In this document: piece after piece, positions 27,248-36,030 of the stretch
Layout: every line of letters begins with the position of its first letter
How positions within the stretch are numbered: the first letter of the stretch is position 1
DNA from: JACMLC01 sp963817025
GTDB taxonomy: Bacteria > Acidobacteriota > Blastocatellia > Pyrinomonadales > Pyrinomonadaceae
Direction of reading: 5' to 3'
DNA length: 64,000 bases
Assembly (NCBI GenBank): GCA_963817025.1
Contig: CAWFML010000005.1
Span: 186,001-250,000 of the forward strand
Program-made: the position numbers and the translations under genes
The notes under the pieces: generated by a model
What the model was told of the DNA's origin: nothing
What the model saw: the letters and a program-made list of their open reading frames with translations, nothing else
The model's database searches: none

Positions 27248-28909
27248 ATGAGTGAACAAGCTGGTGTAAGCGTTATTTCAGACGCGCCGACGTTGAGCAT
27301 GTCTGCGGGCCGCAGGTGGGCCGTGACGGCGGGCGTCATGACGGGAATGTTTTTGGCTGCGCTGGAAGCGACTGTGGTCGGCACTGCGATGCCGACCGTC
27401 ATCGCCTCGCTCGGCGGGCTGAACCATTACAGTTGGGTCTTCTCGGCTTACCTGATTACCTCCACCGTGACAGTGCCTGTCTGGGGCAAGCTCTCAGACC
27501 TTTACGGGCGCAGGTTGTTTTATCAGATCGGCATCGCAATCTTTCTCGCAGGCTCTGTGCTTTCGGGGATGTCTGCTTCGATGACGCAACTGATCGTCTT
27601 TCGTGCGATACAGGGACTGGGAGCGGGCGCGCTCGTTCCCTTAGGCATGACGATTATCGGAGACATCTACACGGTGACGGAGCGTGCGCGGATGCAAGCT
27701 CTATTTAGCGGCGTGTGGGGATTGTCGAGCGTCATAGGGCCTGTGGTCGGCGGCTTTATCACAGACCAGTTGTCATGGCGTTGGGTCTTTTACATCAACT
27801 TGCCTGTCGGGCTGGCGGCGGCTCTGATTCTCGGCCTCGCATTAAAAGAGCCGAAGCGCACAGAGCGCGCCGTGATTGATTATGCGGGCGCGGCGCTTTT
27901 GATAGCCGCTATCACGATGCTGATGCTGGCGCTCGTCGAGGGCGGGGCCAGCCTGCGTACGCTTCTGTCGCCGCGCAATCTCGCGCTGCTCGCGGGGACT
28001 GCGGCCCTTGCCGCTCTCTTTGTGTGGGTCGAGCGGCGCGCGGCAGACCCTATCGTACCGTTCCAGATGTTCCGCAATCGCGTCGTCGCGGTTTCTGTGA
28101 CCGCCGGATTTCTGGCGGGCGTTGCGATGTTTGGCGCGATCTCGTTTGTGCCGCTCTTTGCGCAGGGCGCATTGGGAGCGACGGCAACAGAGGCCGGTTC
28201 GCTGCTGACGCCGCTGATGCTGAGCTGGGTCGGGATGTCTGTCGTCGGCGGGCGTCTGCTCCTGAAAGTAGGCTATCGCCCGACGAGCATTGTGGGCTTC
28301 GCTTTACTGACGTTGGGATTTATTTTTCTTTCTACTTACCAGCGCGAGACAGCGCGGCTGTGGCTCTACGTCGATTTGATTCTTATCGGAGCGGGATTAG
28401 GACTGACGATGCTGACACTGCTGATTGCCGTGCAGCAGTCTGTGCCGAGGACGCAACTGGGGATTGCCACTTCGCTTAACCAGTTCTCGCGTTCTATCGG
28501 GGGCGCAGTCGGTGTTGCAGTCATGGGCGCTGTGCTCTCTGCCGGGCTTGCTACGCAGTTAAGCAACATCGCACATAGCGGCGGAGCTTTGACGCCGGAG
28601 CGCGCGGCTGAGTTGGCAGCCAACCCCAACGCTCTGATAGACCCGCAGGCCCGCGCAGCCCTGCCGCCGGGCGCGCTCGATGCGCTACAGGGAGCGATGG
28701 CCGCAGCGATTCATAATGTCTTCTGGGTCGGGACGGTGCTGGCGGGACTGGCCCTGCTCGTCGCCTTTTACCTGCCGCGCCGCGATGACTCTGGAACAGA
28801 ACCGCCGACTGAAGATACTTGCGGCTCGGAAACAGGCGAGCGGATGGTGATGGCGGAGTTAACCACCATAGACTCTGAGCATGAACCAGTTGCCGCCCGT
28901 GCAGATTAG
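27248..28909 (+). CDS. MFS drug-efflux transporter, DHA2 (14-TM) type
   Basis: A proton-coupled multidrug exporter of the EmrB/QacA subfamily. MFLAALEATVVGTAMPTVIASLGG is the TM1 signature (motif D1), GKLSDLYGRRLFYQIG is motif A, RAIQGLGAGALVPLG is motif B, and GLSSVIGPVVGGFI is motif C of antiporters. About 14 hydrophobic segments fit 553 aa. The charged C-terminal tail is cytoplasmic. TATAAA lies 4 nt before the ATG, with AAGGA further upstream. It stands alone. Confidence 0.93.
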   Translation: MSEQAGVSVISDAPTLSMSAGRRWAVTAGVMTGMFLAALEATVVGTAMPTVIASLGGLNHYSWVFSAYLITSTVTVPVWGKLSDLYGRRLFYQIGIAIFLAGSVLSGMSASMTQLIVFRAIQGLGAGALVPLGMTIIGDIYTVTERARMQALFSGVWGLSSVIGPVVGGFITDQLSWRWVFYINLPVGLAAALILGLALKEPKRTERAVIDYAGAALLIAAITMLMLALVEGGASLRTLLSPRNLALLAGTAALAALFVWVERRAADPIVPFQMFRNRVVAVSVTAGFLAGVAMFGAISFVPLFAQGALGATATEAGSLLTPLMLSWVGMSVVGGRLLLKVGYRPTSIVGFALLTLGFIFLSTYQRETARLWLYVDLILIGAGLGLTMLTLLIAVQQSVPRTQLGIATSLNQFSRSIGGAVGVAVMGAVLSAGLATQLSNIAHSGGALTPERAAELAANPNALIDPQARAALPPGALDALQGAMAAAIHNVFWVGTVLAGLALLVAFYLPRRDDSGTEPPTEDTCGSETGERMVMAELTTIDSEHEPVAARAD

Positions 28910-28931
28910 GACGTAGCGAATCTGTTTGCGG

Positions 28932-29657
28932 CTAGAGCTTATCTAAAGCTCGCATTACTAACTCTGTGTCCGAGAGGTCTGGCAGAAGCGCGTCAGGTTC
29001 ATGCGCGAGGAGGTCTTCTGGGCTGTACATGCGGCCTGTGGCGATTGCCACGGCGCGCGTGCCGTAGTGTTTGGCGCAGGCGATGTCGTTAGGCGTGTCA
29101 CCGAGGACTATGAATTGCGCTGGTTGAAGCTCTAGCTGTAAATAACGATTGATGCGTTCATGCGCGAGCGCGGGCAGGTCGCGGCGGTCGTGCGAGTCAT
29201 CACCGAACGCGCCCGGCAGTTGAAAAAAATCAGAGAGACCGACGAGCCGCATCTTTAGCCGAGCGGCTGGCTCTATGTTGCCTGTGAGCAGCGCATTGCG
29301 ATAACGCGGATGCCGCGCGGTCGCTTCCAGGACTTCGCGCACGCCGGGCAGCAGGTGAAAGAATTGTTCGCTGCCACAGGTGACGCGTTCCATCTCCTGC
29401 ATGTAGCGCACTCGCAAATCATGCACGCGCTCGCGTATGTGTTCGTGCGTGTAGCCTTCGTCGCGCAAAGCCTCCGCCACAATCTGCAAGTCCGTCATGC
29501 CGGAAACCTGCATCTCTGCGAGTCTGCCAGCCGTCCCGAACACGCCTTCGAGCATCGGAATCGTGTAATCCTTAAAAGCCCCCGTGCGCTCGGAACGCAT
29601 CAGCGTCCCGTCAATGTCCCACAGCAGTATGCGCAAGTCTTCGGATGATTGGTTCAT
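28932..29657 (-). CDS. HAD-superfamily hydrolase (phosphatase-like)
   Basis: A cytoplasmic HAD phosphohydrolase. LLWDIDGTLMRSE carries the nucleophile and acid/base aspartates (motif I DxDGT), LLTGNIEP motif II, and GDTPNDIACAKHYG motif IV, with conserved lysine less clear. Similar to phosphoglycolate phosphatase-like proteins; the substrate is not known. The start ATG (29657) lies inside the TTCATTTACTC repeat, which has replaced the usual ribosome-binding region. The gene is convergent with the MFS gene. Confidence 0.9.
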   Translation of the reverse strand: MNQSSEDLRILLWDIDGTLMRSERTGAFKDYTIPMLEGVFGTAGRLAEMQVSGMTDLQIVAEALRDEGYTHEHIRERVHDLRVRYMQEMERVTCGSEQFFHLLPGVREVLEATARHPRYRNALLTGNIEPAARLKMRLVGLSDFFQLPGAFGDDSHDRRDLPALAHERINRYLQLELQPAQFIVLGDTPNDIACAKHYGTRAVAIATGRMYSPEDLLAHEPDALLPDLSDTELVMRALDKL

Positions 29658-29774
29658 TTACTCATTTACTCATTGGTTCATTGGTTCATTTGTTCATTTA
29701 CTCAATCTTATTTGTCTCTTCGATGAGCAAATGGATAAATCAGTAAATGAGTAAATGAACAAATGAGTAAATCA
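29652..29774. repeat. Word-hairpin repeat, TTCATTTACTC type
   Basis: Words of TTCATTTACTCATTGG on the left (29652-29704) and AAATGAGTAAATGAAC on the right (29736-29774) form a long, slightly imperfect hairpin. The HAD gene start codon lies within its left arm, and the carrier gene stop is 3 bp after its right arm. Same word class as 39872-39950. Confidence 0.9.
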
Positions 29775-29776
29775 TT

Positions 29777-30289
29777 TTATTCGATGACTGCCAGCACGTC
29801 GCCCGCGTTGACGGTTGCTCCGGCGGCGGCGCGAATCTCTGTCACAACACCGGCGCGCGGCGCTTTCATTTCGTTCTGCATCTTCATCGCTTCGACGACG
29901 ATGACGCCCATCCCGGCTTCGACCTCTGCGCCCGCTTCGACCAGCACGCGCACGATTTTGCCCGGCATCGGCGCGACGATTTGTGCCGCGCCGTCCAGAG
30001 CCTGCGCGCCCGTGCCGTGCCCGCCGCGCAATCGCTTCGGGTCAAACAGGGCCAGCGAGTAAGCATGCGTGCCGACATGCACTTCCATCTCATCGCCTTG
30101 CGCCTGTTTTTTATCCACACGACATTCAAACACCCGCCCGTCGTCGTTGACGAGCAGGTAGACGCCGCTTTCAAGCTCGCTGGCGGCGACTTCATAGCGG
30201 CGTTCATCAATCTCCGCAAAGACGCGCACGCCCTCGCGCCGGAAGTTTAGCTGATGCTGCTGGCCCTTTAGCTCTGCCGTCAATTTCAT
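29777..30289 (-). CDS. Biotin carboxyl carrier (biotinyl/lipoyl) domain protein
   Basis: The carrier subunit for a biotin-dependent carboxylase. The biotinylation motif EAMKMQNEMKAP lies in the C-terminal 80 residues, preceded by MPGKIVRVLVEAGAEVEAG, the usual barrel strands. The first 85 residues are an N-terminal segment typical of acyl-CoA carboxylase carriers. I prefer ATG at 30289 because the conserved part starts there; an ATG at 30376 overlapping the upstream stop in an ATGA arrangement is also possible and would add 29 residues. It lies downstream of the biotin carboxylase at 31372-32895, with two genes between. Confidence 0.85.
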   Translation of the reverse strand: MKLTAELKGQQHQLNFRREGVRVFAEIDERRYEVAASELESGVYLLVNDDGRVFECRVDKKQAQGDEMEVHVGTHAYSLALFDPKRLRGGHGTGAQALDGAAQIVAPMPGKIVRVLVEAGAEVEAGMGVIVVEAMKMQNEMKAPRAGVVTEIRAAAGATVNAGDVLAVIE

Positions 30290-30372
30290 AAGAAGGATGC
30301 TATCTGTCGTCCGACTGTTTTCGGGAATGTTGGGAAAATCGGGAGCCGGACTTTTTAAGTTGCTTACGGTTA

Positions 30373-30792
30373 TCACTCGTTGATGTTATCGAGCGAGACA
30401 AACTTCCATCCGGTTTTCGTGAGCGCGAAATTGTAAACCACCACTTCGTTACCGGCTGCATCGGGGCAGGCCACGCTGAATTGTTTGGAGTTGGCGGCAT
30501 CAATCTCAGGCTTGGCTTTTTCAAAACATTTCGCGGCATCGGTCTGCTCGTTAAAGACTTGACGATAACGGCGACTCAACTCGGCTTTGGTCTTAACCTT
30601 TGCCATGCCGTATGACAACTCAAGCGGGAACCTTGTCATGTCTGCGACAGCCGTTTTGTTGCCCTTGATGACGGCCATGCTGAATTTTTCCCAGAAGGCT
30701 GTCATGTCCGCTTGCGCCGACGGCTCACTCATCAAACCGAGCGCGGTCGTTGCCAGCAGCAAAATCAAAATAGGCGTCAGGGTTCGTCTCAT
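30373..30792 (-). CDS. Small exported protein of unknown function, 139 aa
   Basis: The product starts with a signal peptide (MRRTLTPILILLLATTALGL) and continues as a compact domain containing FWEKFSMAVIKGNKTAVADMTRFPLEL and a terminal WKFVSLDNIN strand, reminiscent of an NTF2-like or DUF4440-like fold, though I cannot confirm it. ATG at 30792 is preferred to GTG at 30795 because AGGAG lies 7 nt upstream. A 4-bp ATGA overlap to the following carrier ORF at its possible longer start hints at co-translation. Confidence 0.75.
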   Translation of the reverse strand: MRRTLTPILILLLATTALGLMSEPSAQADMTAFWEKFSMAVIKGNKTAVADMTRFPLELSYGMAKVKTKAELSRRYRQVFNEQTDAAKCFEKAKPEIDAANSKQFSVACPDAAGNEVVVYNFALTKTGWKFVSLDNINE

Positions 30793-30843
30793 CACCTGTC
30801 TCCTGAATCGGATTGATAAGTTTATGAAATTACCCGCACAGCC

Positions 30844-31356
30844 TCAGGCGTCCGGCTGCATGCTAATCGCGCCGTGGTGGATGAATTTCTCTATCTGCCG
30901 CCTGTGCCTGAGGATGTGCACGATGGCATGCTCTAAAAAGCCTTCCACATCATAGGTCACGCCCCATCGAGCTTTGATGATCGTGCCGGTAATCTCTTCG
31001 CCGGTCATCTCCCATTTGCCTTCCAACGTTTGAGCCGTATATCGAAGCGCGGCGTCGAGTTGTGCCAGCGATTCCTGACGCGAAAGAATTTTGCGCGGCG
31101 GGCGCGTTGAAGGAATGTTGAACTGCTCTCTGATAGCATCCGCATAACCATATTCCGCATTGACCACATGCGACATGATGGTCTGTGCTGAACGACAGTC
31201 TTCATCCTTCGTCCCGGAATCAACCACACGCTCGAAATCTTCATCCGGGATACGCTCGATTAAAGTTTTGAGTTCCGCAGCCGCGCGCTCGTACTCGTCC
31301 ATCAACGCGCCAATCGCGCCCTTTCGATAACTCCTTCTCATGCTCCGTTGCTCCAT
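30844..31356 (-). CDS. DinB-family putative metal-dependent protein
   Basis: A four-helix-bundle DinB/YfiT-like protein of 170 aa. Metal-binding histidines are visible in MSHVVNAEYGYADAIREQ and in EHAIVHILRHRRQI near the C-terminus, the typical pattern. Members act as thiol-S-transferases or have unknown functions; in bacillithiol producers some are bacillithiol transferases, which would fit the BshC and YpdA genes here, but the sequence alone does not prove it. Two possible starts (31356 and 31341) exist. Located between the biotin carboxylase and carrier genes. Confidence 0.85.
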   Translation of the reverse strand: MEQRSMRRSYRKGAIGALMDEYERAAAELKTLIERIPDEDFERVVDSGTKDEDCRSAQTIMSHVVNAEYGYADAIREQFNIPSTRPPRKILSRQESLAQLDAALRYTAQTLEGKWEMTGEEITGTIIKARWGVTYDVEGFLEHAIVHILRHRRQIEKFIHHGAISMQPDA

Positions 31357-31371
31357 ATCGAACTATGTCGC

Positions 31372-32895
31372 CTAGCTTCTATTATGCAGCGCGGCGCGGC
31401 CTGAGAGACGCCACTTGCTCTGTTGCTCAAGAGGCTGCTGCGAGGCTGGCGTTTTCTCCTTCTTTGCGTAATCGAGCGCGGCGGCGATGAGGGCCATGTC
31501 GCGGCGCAACGTCTCTACTTCCGAATCCTCCGGCGTTGAAGCGGCTGCGCGGCGTTCGTTGAAACGGGAGATAAAGCCTGTGTCGAGACGGCCTTCGATA
31601 AACTCTGCGTCGCGGACGATTTCGCGGAAGAAGGGAAGCGTCGTCTTGATGCCGCCGACCGCGTATTCATCCAGCGCACGCCTGAGACGATCAATCGCCT
31701 CCATGCGCGTGCGTCCCCACGCCGCGAGCTTTGAAATCATCGGGTCATAGTAGATGGAGACTTCTGTATAACCGCTGACGCCGCCGTCGTCGCGTATGCC
31801 CGGCCCTGCCGGGACGCGCAGGTGCGTGATGCGGCCCGGCGACGGGAGAAAATTGTTGTCAGGGTCTTCCGCATAAACGCGGCACTCTATGGCGTGGCCC
31901 ATCCACCTGACATCTTCCTGCGTGAACGAAAGCGCAGCCCCGTTTGCCACCATAATCTGCTCGCGCACGAGGTCTATGCCTGTGACAAGCTCCGTCACAG
32001 GATGCTCGACCTGCAAGCGCGTGTTCATCTCAAGAAAATAAAAATCGCGCGTCGCATCCGCCAGCAGAAACTCGACCGTGCCTGCGCCGACGTAATCAAC
32101 CGCACGCGCGGCGCTAATTGCGGCCTCGCCCATACGCTCGCGCAGGGATGAATCGTTAATCGGTGAAGGACATTCCTCTATGACCTTTTGATGACGACGC
32201 TGGATAGAGCATTCACGCTCGCCGAGGTGTACGAAGTTGCCGTGCTGGTCTGCGAAGATTTGGATTTCGATGTGGCGTGGCCGCTCGATGGCTTTTTCGA
32301 GATAGACTTCGGCGTTGCCAAAAGCCGCAGCCGCTTCCGACTGCGCCGTCTCGAAAGCGGATTCAAGCTCTGCTTCGGAAACGACAAGGCGCATCCCTTT
32401 GCCGCCGCCTCCGGCAGAAGCTTTGAGCATCACTGGATAGCCGAACTCTCCGGCAATCTTCCGGGCGTCCGCCAGCGAAGAGAGCGGCTCGGTCGTCCCC
32501 GGCACGACGGGCACTCCCGCTTGTGTGGCGACGCGGCGCGCACTCGTCTTCGACCCCATCAACTCCATCGCTTCGGCGGTTGGCCCGATAAAGACCAGTC
32601 CGGCAGCGGCAACTGCGCGGGCGAAACCGGCGTTCTCCGCCAAAAAACCGTAGCCCGGATGGATGGCCTCTGCGCCGCTTCTGAGAGCCGCATCAATAAT
32701 CCGTTCGATTCGCAGGTAGCTCTCGACAGAAGGGGCCGGGCCAATCAAGTAGGCTTCATCAGCATGGCGCACATGCAGCGCCTCAAGGTCTGCTTCGGAG
32801 TAGACCGCAACCGTTGCGATTGATAGATCGCGGCACGCGCGCATGATACGCACGGCAATCTCACCTCGATTGGCAATCAGGATTTTTTTGAACAT
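31372..32895 (-). CDS. accC: Biotin carboxylase subunit (acetyl/acyl-CoA carboxylase)
   Basis: Catalyses ATP-dependent carboxylation of biotin on its carrier. FKKILIANRGEIAVRIMRACRD at the start, the ATP-grasp KASAGGGGKGMRLV, and EMNTRLQVEHPVTELVTG with the active-site Glu/Lys/Arg, are all visible. Length 507 aa exceeds the usual 450 by a C-terminal extension of roughly 50 residues. ATG at 32895 is chosen; the upstream codons lie in a hairpin repeat. Together with the carrier at 29777-30289 it could serve fatty acid synthesis (AccBC) or propionyl/methylcrotonyl-CoA carboxylation; no carboxyltransferase gene is nearby. Confidence 0.93.
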   Translation of the reverse strand: MFKKILIANRGEIAVRIMRACRDLSIATVAVYSEADLEALHVRHADEAYLIGPAPSVESYLRIERIIDAALRSGAEAIHPGYGFLAENAGFARAVAAAGLVFIGPTAEAMELMGSKTSARRVATQAGVPVVPGTTEPLSSLADARKIAGEFGYPVMLKASAGGGGKGMRLVVSEAELESAFETAQSEAAAAFGNAEVYLEKAIERPRHIEIQIFADQHGNFVHLGERECSIQRRHQKVIEECPSPINDSSLRERMGEAAISAARAVDYVGAGTVEFLLADATRDFYFLEMNTRLQVEHPVTELVTGIDLVREQIMVANGAALSFTQEDVRWMGHAIECRVYAEDPDNNFLPSPGRITHLRVPAGPGIRDDGGVSGYTEVSIYYDPMISKLAAWGRTRMEAIDRLRRALDEYAVGGIKTTLPFFREIVRDAEFIEGRLDTGFISRFNERRAAASTPEDSEVETLRRDMALIAAALDYAKKEKTPASQQPLEQQSKWRLSGRAALHNRS

Positions 32896-32902
32896 AAAAA
32901 TG

Positions 32903-32985
32903 CAGTGACAAGTGATGAGTGACAAGTGACAAGATAAAAGGCTTTTGTCTTTAGCTCGTCACTTGTCACTCATCACCTGTCACTG
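32903..32985. repeat. Word-hairpin repeat, GTGACAAG type
   Basis: CAGTGACAAGTGATGAGTGA on the left and its complement on the right, with a CTTTTGTC loop-flank. It fills the gap between the biotin carboxylase and the DUF3592-like gene and runs close to the accC start. Same class as 55210-55287 and 63824-63902. Confidence 0.9.
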
Positions 32986-32988
32986 TCT

Positions 32989-33279
32989 TCATACTACCAC
33001 TGAATTGCCCGGTCGGCGCGGGTCGTAGCGGACGGTGACGCTCGCGCCGGGCGCATAGTCCTGCTGGTGATGACGCTGCTCGTGGCTCAGCCTCTCTGAG
33101 GCTTCATAGTCTACGCCGCTGATATTGTAGGTGAAAAAGATTTCGCTTACCTCGCCGGAATCGTCCGAGGTGATGTCCAGAATGGTGCCGTCTGTAATGC
33201 GCCCTGTGAGGAGCAGCCGCGAACGGCGCGTCGCTTCATCCTCTACTTTTTTCCGTCGAAAGAGGTCCAGAAAAGACAT
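32989..33279 (-). CDS. DUF3592-like small protein, 96 aa
   Basis: Resembles DUF3592-type domains: LTGRITDGTILDI, then IFFTYNISGVDYEAS and the ending VTVRYDPRRPGNSVV, typical of that family. There is no signal peptide; the first residues MSFLDLFRRKK are basic. It follows the zinc-ribbon membrane protein gene by 15 bp and is likely co-transcribed. Function unknown. Confidence 0.8.
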   Translation of the reverse strand: MSFLDLFRRKKVEDEATRRSRLLLTGRITDGTILDITSDDSGEVSEIFFTYNISGVDYEASERLSHEQRHHQQDYAPGASVTVRYDPRRPGNSVVV

Positions 33280-33294
33280 GACGCCAAAGCTCTC

Positions 33295-34266
33295 TTAAGG
33301 CGCGCTCGCTTCGCTTGAAAGATAAGTGGATGAGCCTTCTGCCGGGATATTGACGGGACGAACCATTCCATCGCGCATCAGCCAGTCATCTTCCGTGCCG
33401 AGAATCTTATCTTCGCCGGGCAGTCGCAACTCGTAATTGGTAAAAGGCACGCCCTCGCCGGGCGCTGCATCCGCATCCGAGTTGAGCGCGGCGGGCCGTA
33501 ACGCGCCTCCGCGCAACTGCCTCGGCTTTGCCGGAACGGGCACGTTGACGGATTGTGTCGCCGCCAATTCCGTCCAGGGCTTATAGCTGCTCTGCTCTGC
33601 CTGCGTAATCAAGGCCGCAATCGAGCCATCCGGGTCGGGCAATTTTCTGAGGTCGGTAAGCTCTGCGGGAAAAGTTCCGAAGCTCGCGCGATATTCCATA
33701 AACGCGCGGTTGTGCGTATAGAGCTGTGCGCGGAAGGCTGCTTCGTCACGGCGTTGCTGGTGACGCAGACGCTCCGGCACGGTGATACCGATAAAAGTTG
33801 CGACCAGCAAAGCGAAGGCGACAGAGGCCGCCAAGCCTCCGTGCGCGACGCGGCTGCCGATAAAACGCGCAGGCTCTTTGCGCAGGCTCGCGCAAACGCG
33901 CCAGCCGAGCCAGACGGAAAAAATCGCCACTGGCAGGGCAAGCCATTTGAGTCGCCACGCGGCGGCTTCGGCTGAAGCGACTATGGACCAGAAATCGAAA
34001 GCCAGCGGAGTGCGTTCGAGGAAGGCCATAAGGGTCGCGGCGAAAAAGATTAGAAGCGCCAGCGTGCCCATGACGCCAATCAGCAGAGCGCGGCCATAAG
34101 AGGGAAGCTCATGTTCCGGGCGGGCCAGCGGTTCGCCGACGGCTTGTGCGCCGCAGCCCTTGCATCCCAGACGCAGGTCGCCTTCAAACTTGAAGCCGCA
34201 ACAGGGACAGATTGTCAATTTCGTATACCTCGAACTTTGGATGGGAGAACTTATTTCTGATTGCAT
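33295..34266 (-). CDS. Zinc-ribbon membrane protein of unknown function
   Basis: A modular protein. An N-terminal zinc ribbon (CPCCGFKFEGDLRLGCKGC) lies near residue 20, followed by three or so membrane segments (ALLIGVMGTLALLIFFAATLM, LALPVAIFSVWLGW, AASVAFALLVATFIGI). The C-terminal extracytoplasmic part ends with an LPGEDKILGTEDDWLMRDG stretch like those of type II secretion GspG-like proteins. I chose ATG 34266; a TTG at 34284 would add six residues. Function unknown. It belongs to the same architectural group as 16329 and 41277. Confidence 0.8.
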   Translation of the reverse strand: MQSEISSPIQSSRYTKLTICPCCGFKFEGDLRLGCKGCGAQAVGEPLARPEHELPSYGRALLIGVMGTLALLIFFAATLMAFLERTPLAFDFWSIVASAEAAAWRLKWLALPVAIFSVWLGWRVCASLRKEPARFIGSRVAHGGLAASVAFALLVATFIGITVPERLRHQQRRDEAAFRAQLYTHNRAFMEYRASFGTFPAELTDLRKLPDPDGSIAALITQAEQSSYKPWTELAATQSVNVPVPAKPRQLRGGALRPAALNSDADAAPGEGVPFTNYELRLPGEDKILGTEDDWLMRDGMVRPVNIPAEGSSTYLSSEASAP

Positions 34267-34298
34267 AAAAGGGTCTTTAACCAAATCATTGCCATACT

Positions 34299-35003
34299 TT
34301 AGCGTACAAGCTCCGGCTCTGTGCGCCGCTCAGTTCCGGCATTAGATGCCGCACGCGAGTTTTCCGATGCCGCCTGTGCCGCGTCGGCTTTGTTGACCTC
34401 GCGCCAAGTGTGGTACATGCGATGCGCGAAAGTCCAGTAAGAACCCACCGCGAGAATCCAGAGCACGGCGGGCATCCGGTTCAAAAAGGGGTTTTGCGAA
34501 CTCGGATGCGTCGTCAGTGCGCCGATGATCAAGAGCACGACCCGTTCCGGGCGACGCAAAAAACCGACATCGCATTTGGGAATCAGGCTCTCTGCACGCG
34601 CGCTCGTATAGCTGACCAGCACAGAACCCATCATCGCCGCGCACACCAGAAAAACATTGAGCGTCGAATGAAACTCCGTATCGCGCGCGTAAAAGATAAT
34701 CAGGCCGACAAAGACGACCATATCGGAGAGGCGGTCAAGCGATGAATCTAGAAAGCCGCCGAAGCGCGTCACGCGCCCCGACAGGCGTGCCACCTGCCCG
34801 TCCAGCATATCAAAGAGATTGGCGACAATCAGGATGATTCCGGCCCACAAGAAATGGCCGAAACCGAAGAGCAGTCCGCACCCGACGTTGAGCGAAACTC
34901 CGATGACCGTCAGCAAATTAGGATTGATGCGACCGTGGGCCAGCCAGCGCACCATCGCACTAATGATACGGCTCGCGCCGCGCCCGATACTTTCCCCGAA
35001 CAC
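34299..35003 (-). CDS. CDP-alcohol phosphatidyltransferase
   Basis: Integral membrane enzyme of phospholipid synthesis, moving a phosphatidyl group from CDP-diacylglycerol to an alcohol. The signature DG-x2-AR-x8-G-x3-D-x3-D is present as DGQVARLSGRVTRFGGFLDSSLD. Four to six hydrophobic helices follow. The start is GTG at 35003, preceded by GGAGA about 11 nt upstream. Candidate substrates are glycerol-3-phosphate or inositol phosphate; the sequence does not decide. It is followed by the zinc-ribbon gene. Confidence 0.92.
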   Translation of the reverse strand: MFGESIGRGASRIISAMVRWLAHGRINPNLLTVIGVSLNVGCGLLFGFGHFLWAGIILIVANLFDMLDGQVARLSGRVTRFGGFLDSSLDRLSDMVVFVGLIIFYARDTEFHSTLNVFLVCAAMMGSVLVSYTSARAESLIPKCDVGFLRRPERVVLLIIGALTTHPSSQNPFLNRMPAVLWILAVGSYWTFAHRMYHTWREVNKADAAQAASENSRAASNAGTERRTEPELVR

Positions 35004-35207
35004 CTTTTGGTCTTTCTCCTAATTACCGCGCCCACGGCCAGCCGCGCTGCCACGCGCCCACAGACCAGTGCTTTGCCGACAGCGCATCATAGAAACGCCC
35101 TGATTGGTTGTCAAGAATAATAGCGCAGTGTCGCGTGAAGAGGCGCGTTTAGTGCCAGCCATGAGCGATAAAGCGAAGCCTGCTCTTTGCCTCCGCTTGA
35201 TTATCGC

Positions 35208-35693
35208 TTATGACTCTTCCTTGGCAGGTTGATCATGCAATGTCGTCAGTCTGCGAATCTCAAAATTGCGCGCCCCGGCGGGCGTGCGGACAGTCACTTC
35301 ATCTCCCTCTTCTTTGCCCATCAAACTCTTGCCGACGGGCGAGGTGGTGGAGATCAGTCCGCTCTGCGGGTCGCTCTCTTCCGCTGTGACCAGACGATAA
35401 GTGACTTCTTCGTCGCGTTCGGAGTCAAAGAGCACAAGGGTCGAGCCATAGGCGGCGCGGTCGCGCGGGATTTGCGAAATATCAATCGAAGCGACTTCTT
35501 TCATCCGCTGGCGAAGCTGGCCGATGCGCGCCTTGACTATCTCCTGGCGGTCGAGCGCGGCGCGAAATTCTGCGTTCTCGCGCAAATCACCGAACTCCAG
35601 CGCGCGCTTGATCTCTTTTGGCAAGTGCACGCGCAGTTCCGTTTCCAGTTCGTCAAGTTCCGTCTGTAGTCGATGCTTAATTTCTTGTGTCAA
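35208..35693 (-). CDS. greA: Transcription elongation factor GreA/GreB family
   Basis: Rescues backtracked RNA polymerase by stimulating transcript cleavage. The N-terminal coiled coil with acidic tip GDLRENAEFRAALDRQE and the C-terminal TTSPVGKSLMGKEEGDEVTV are diagnostic. Length 161 aa is normal. The tip retains acidic residues (Asp and Glu) that coordinate the cleavage metal. It is divergent from the REC-HD-GYP gene, with a palindrome (35754-35768) between them. Confidence 0.95.
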   Translation of the reverse strand: MTQEIKHRLQTELDELETELRVHLPKEIKRALEFGDLRENAEFRAALDRQEIVKARIGQLRQRMKEVASIDISQIPRDRAAYGSTLVLFDSERDEEVTYRLVTAEESDPQSGLISTTSPVGKSLMGKEEGDEVTVRTPAGARNFEIRRLTTLHDQPAKEES

Positions 35694-35753
35694 TTGAATT
35701 CACGCTCCGCTTTGCAAAATTACCGTGCCAGAATCTCAACGGTTCCGTAACTT

Positions 35754-35768
35754 GATTGCAGTGCAATC
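35754..35768. promoter_or_regulatory. 15-bp perfect palindrome between greA and the REC-HD-GYP gene
   Basis: GATTGCA-G-TGCAATC is a perfect inverted repeat in the divergent intergenic region, about 60 bp from greA. It has the form of a dimeric regulator binding site; no protein is implied. A TATACT box at 35796-35801, facing plus, lies 27 bp away. The rest of the region to 36030 holds nothing else clear. Confidence 0.4.
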
Positions 35769-36030
35769 ACAATTTTTGGTCCAACGCCCATGAGTTATAC
35801 TCTGGCCCAGCATCTTTAAACATCTTTGCTGTATCTGACCCGACCGGATGCAGGCTTCTCTCCCGAGCTTTTAGCCTGAGGAAGATGCTACCCACTCGCC
35901 GGAAAAAGTTTGCTGCCCCGCAAAACTAGTCCGGCGCGTGAAGGCTAAAGTACACCCTTACACTATCATCTTGGTTGACACTCTTGCAAAAGAGAGAGCG
36001 CCGCTCTCGCTAACCCCAACGGCGCACTGG

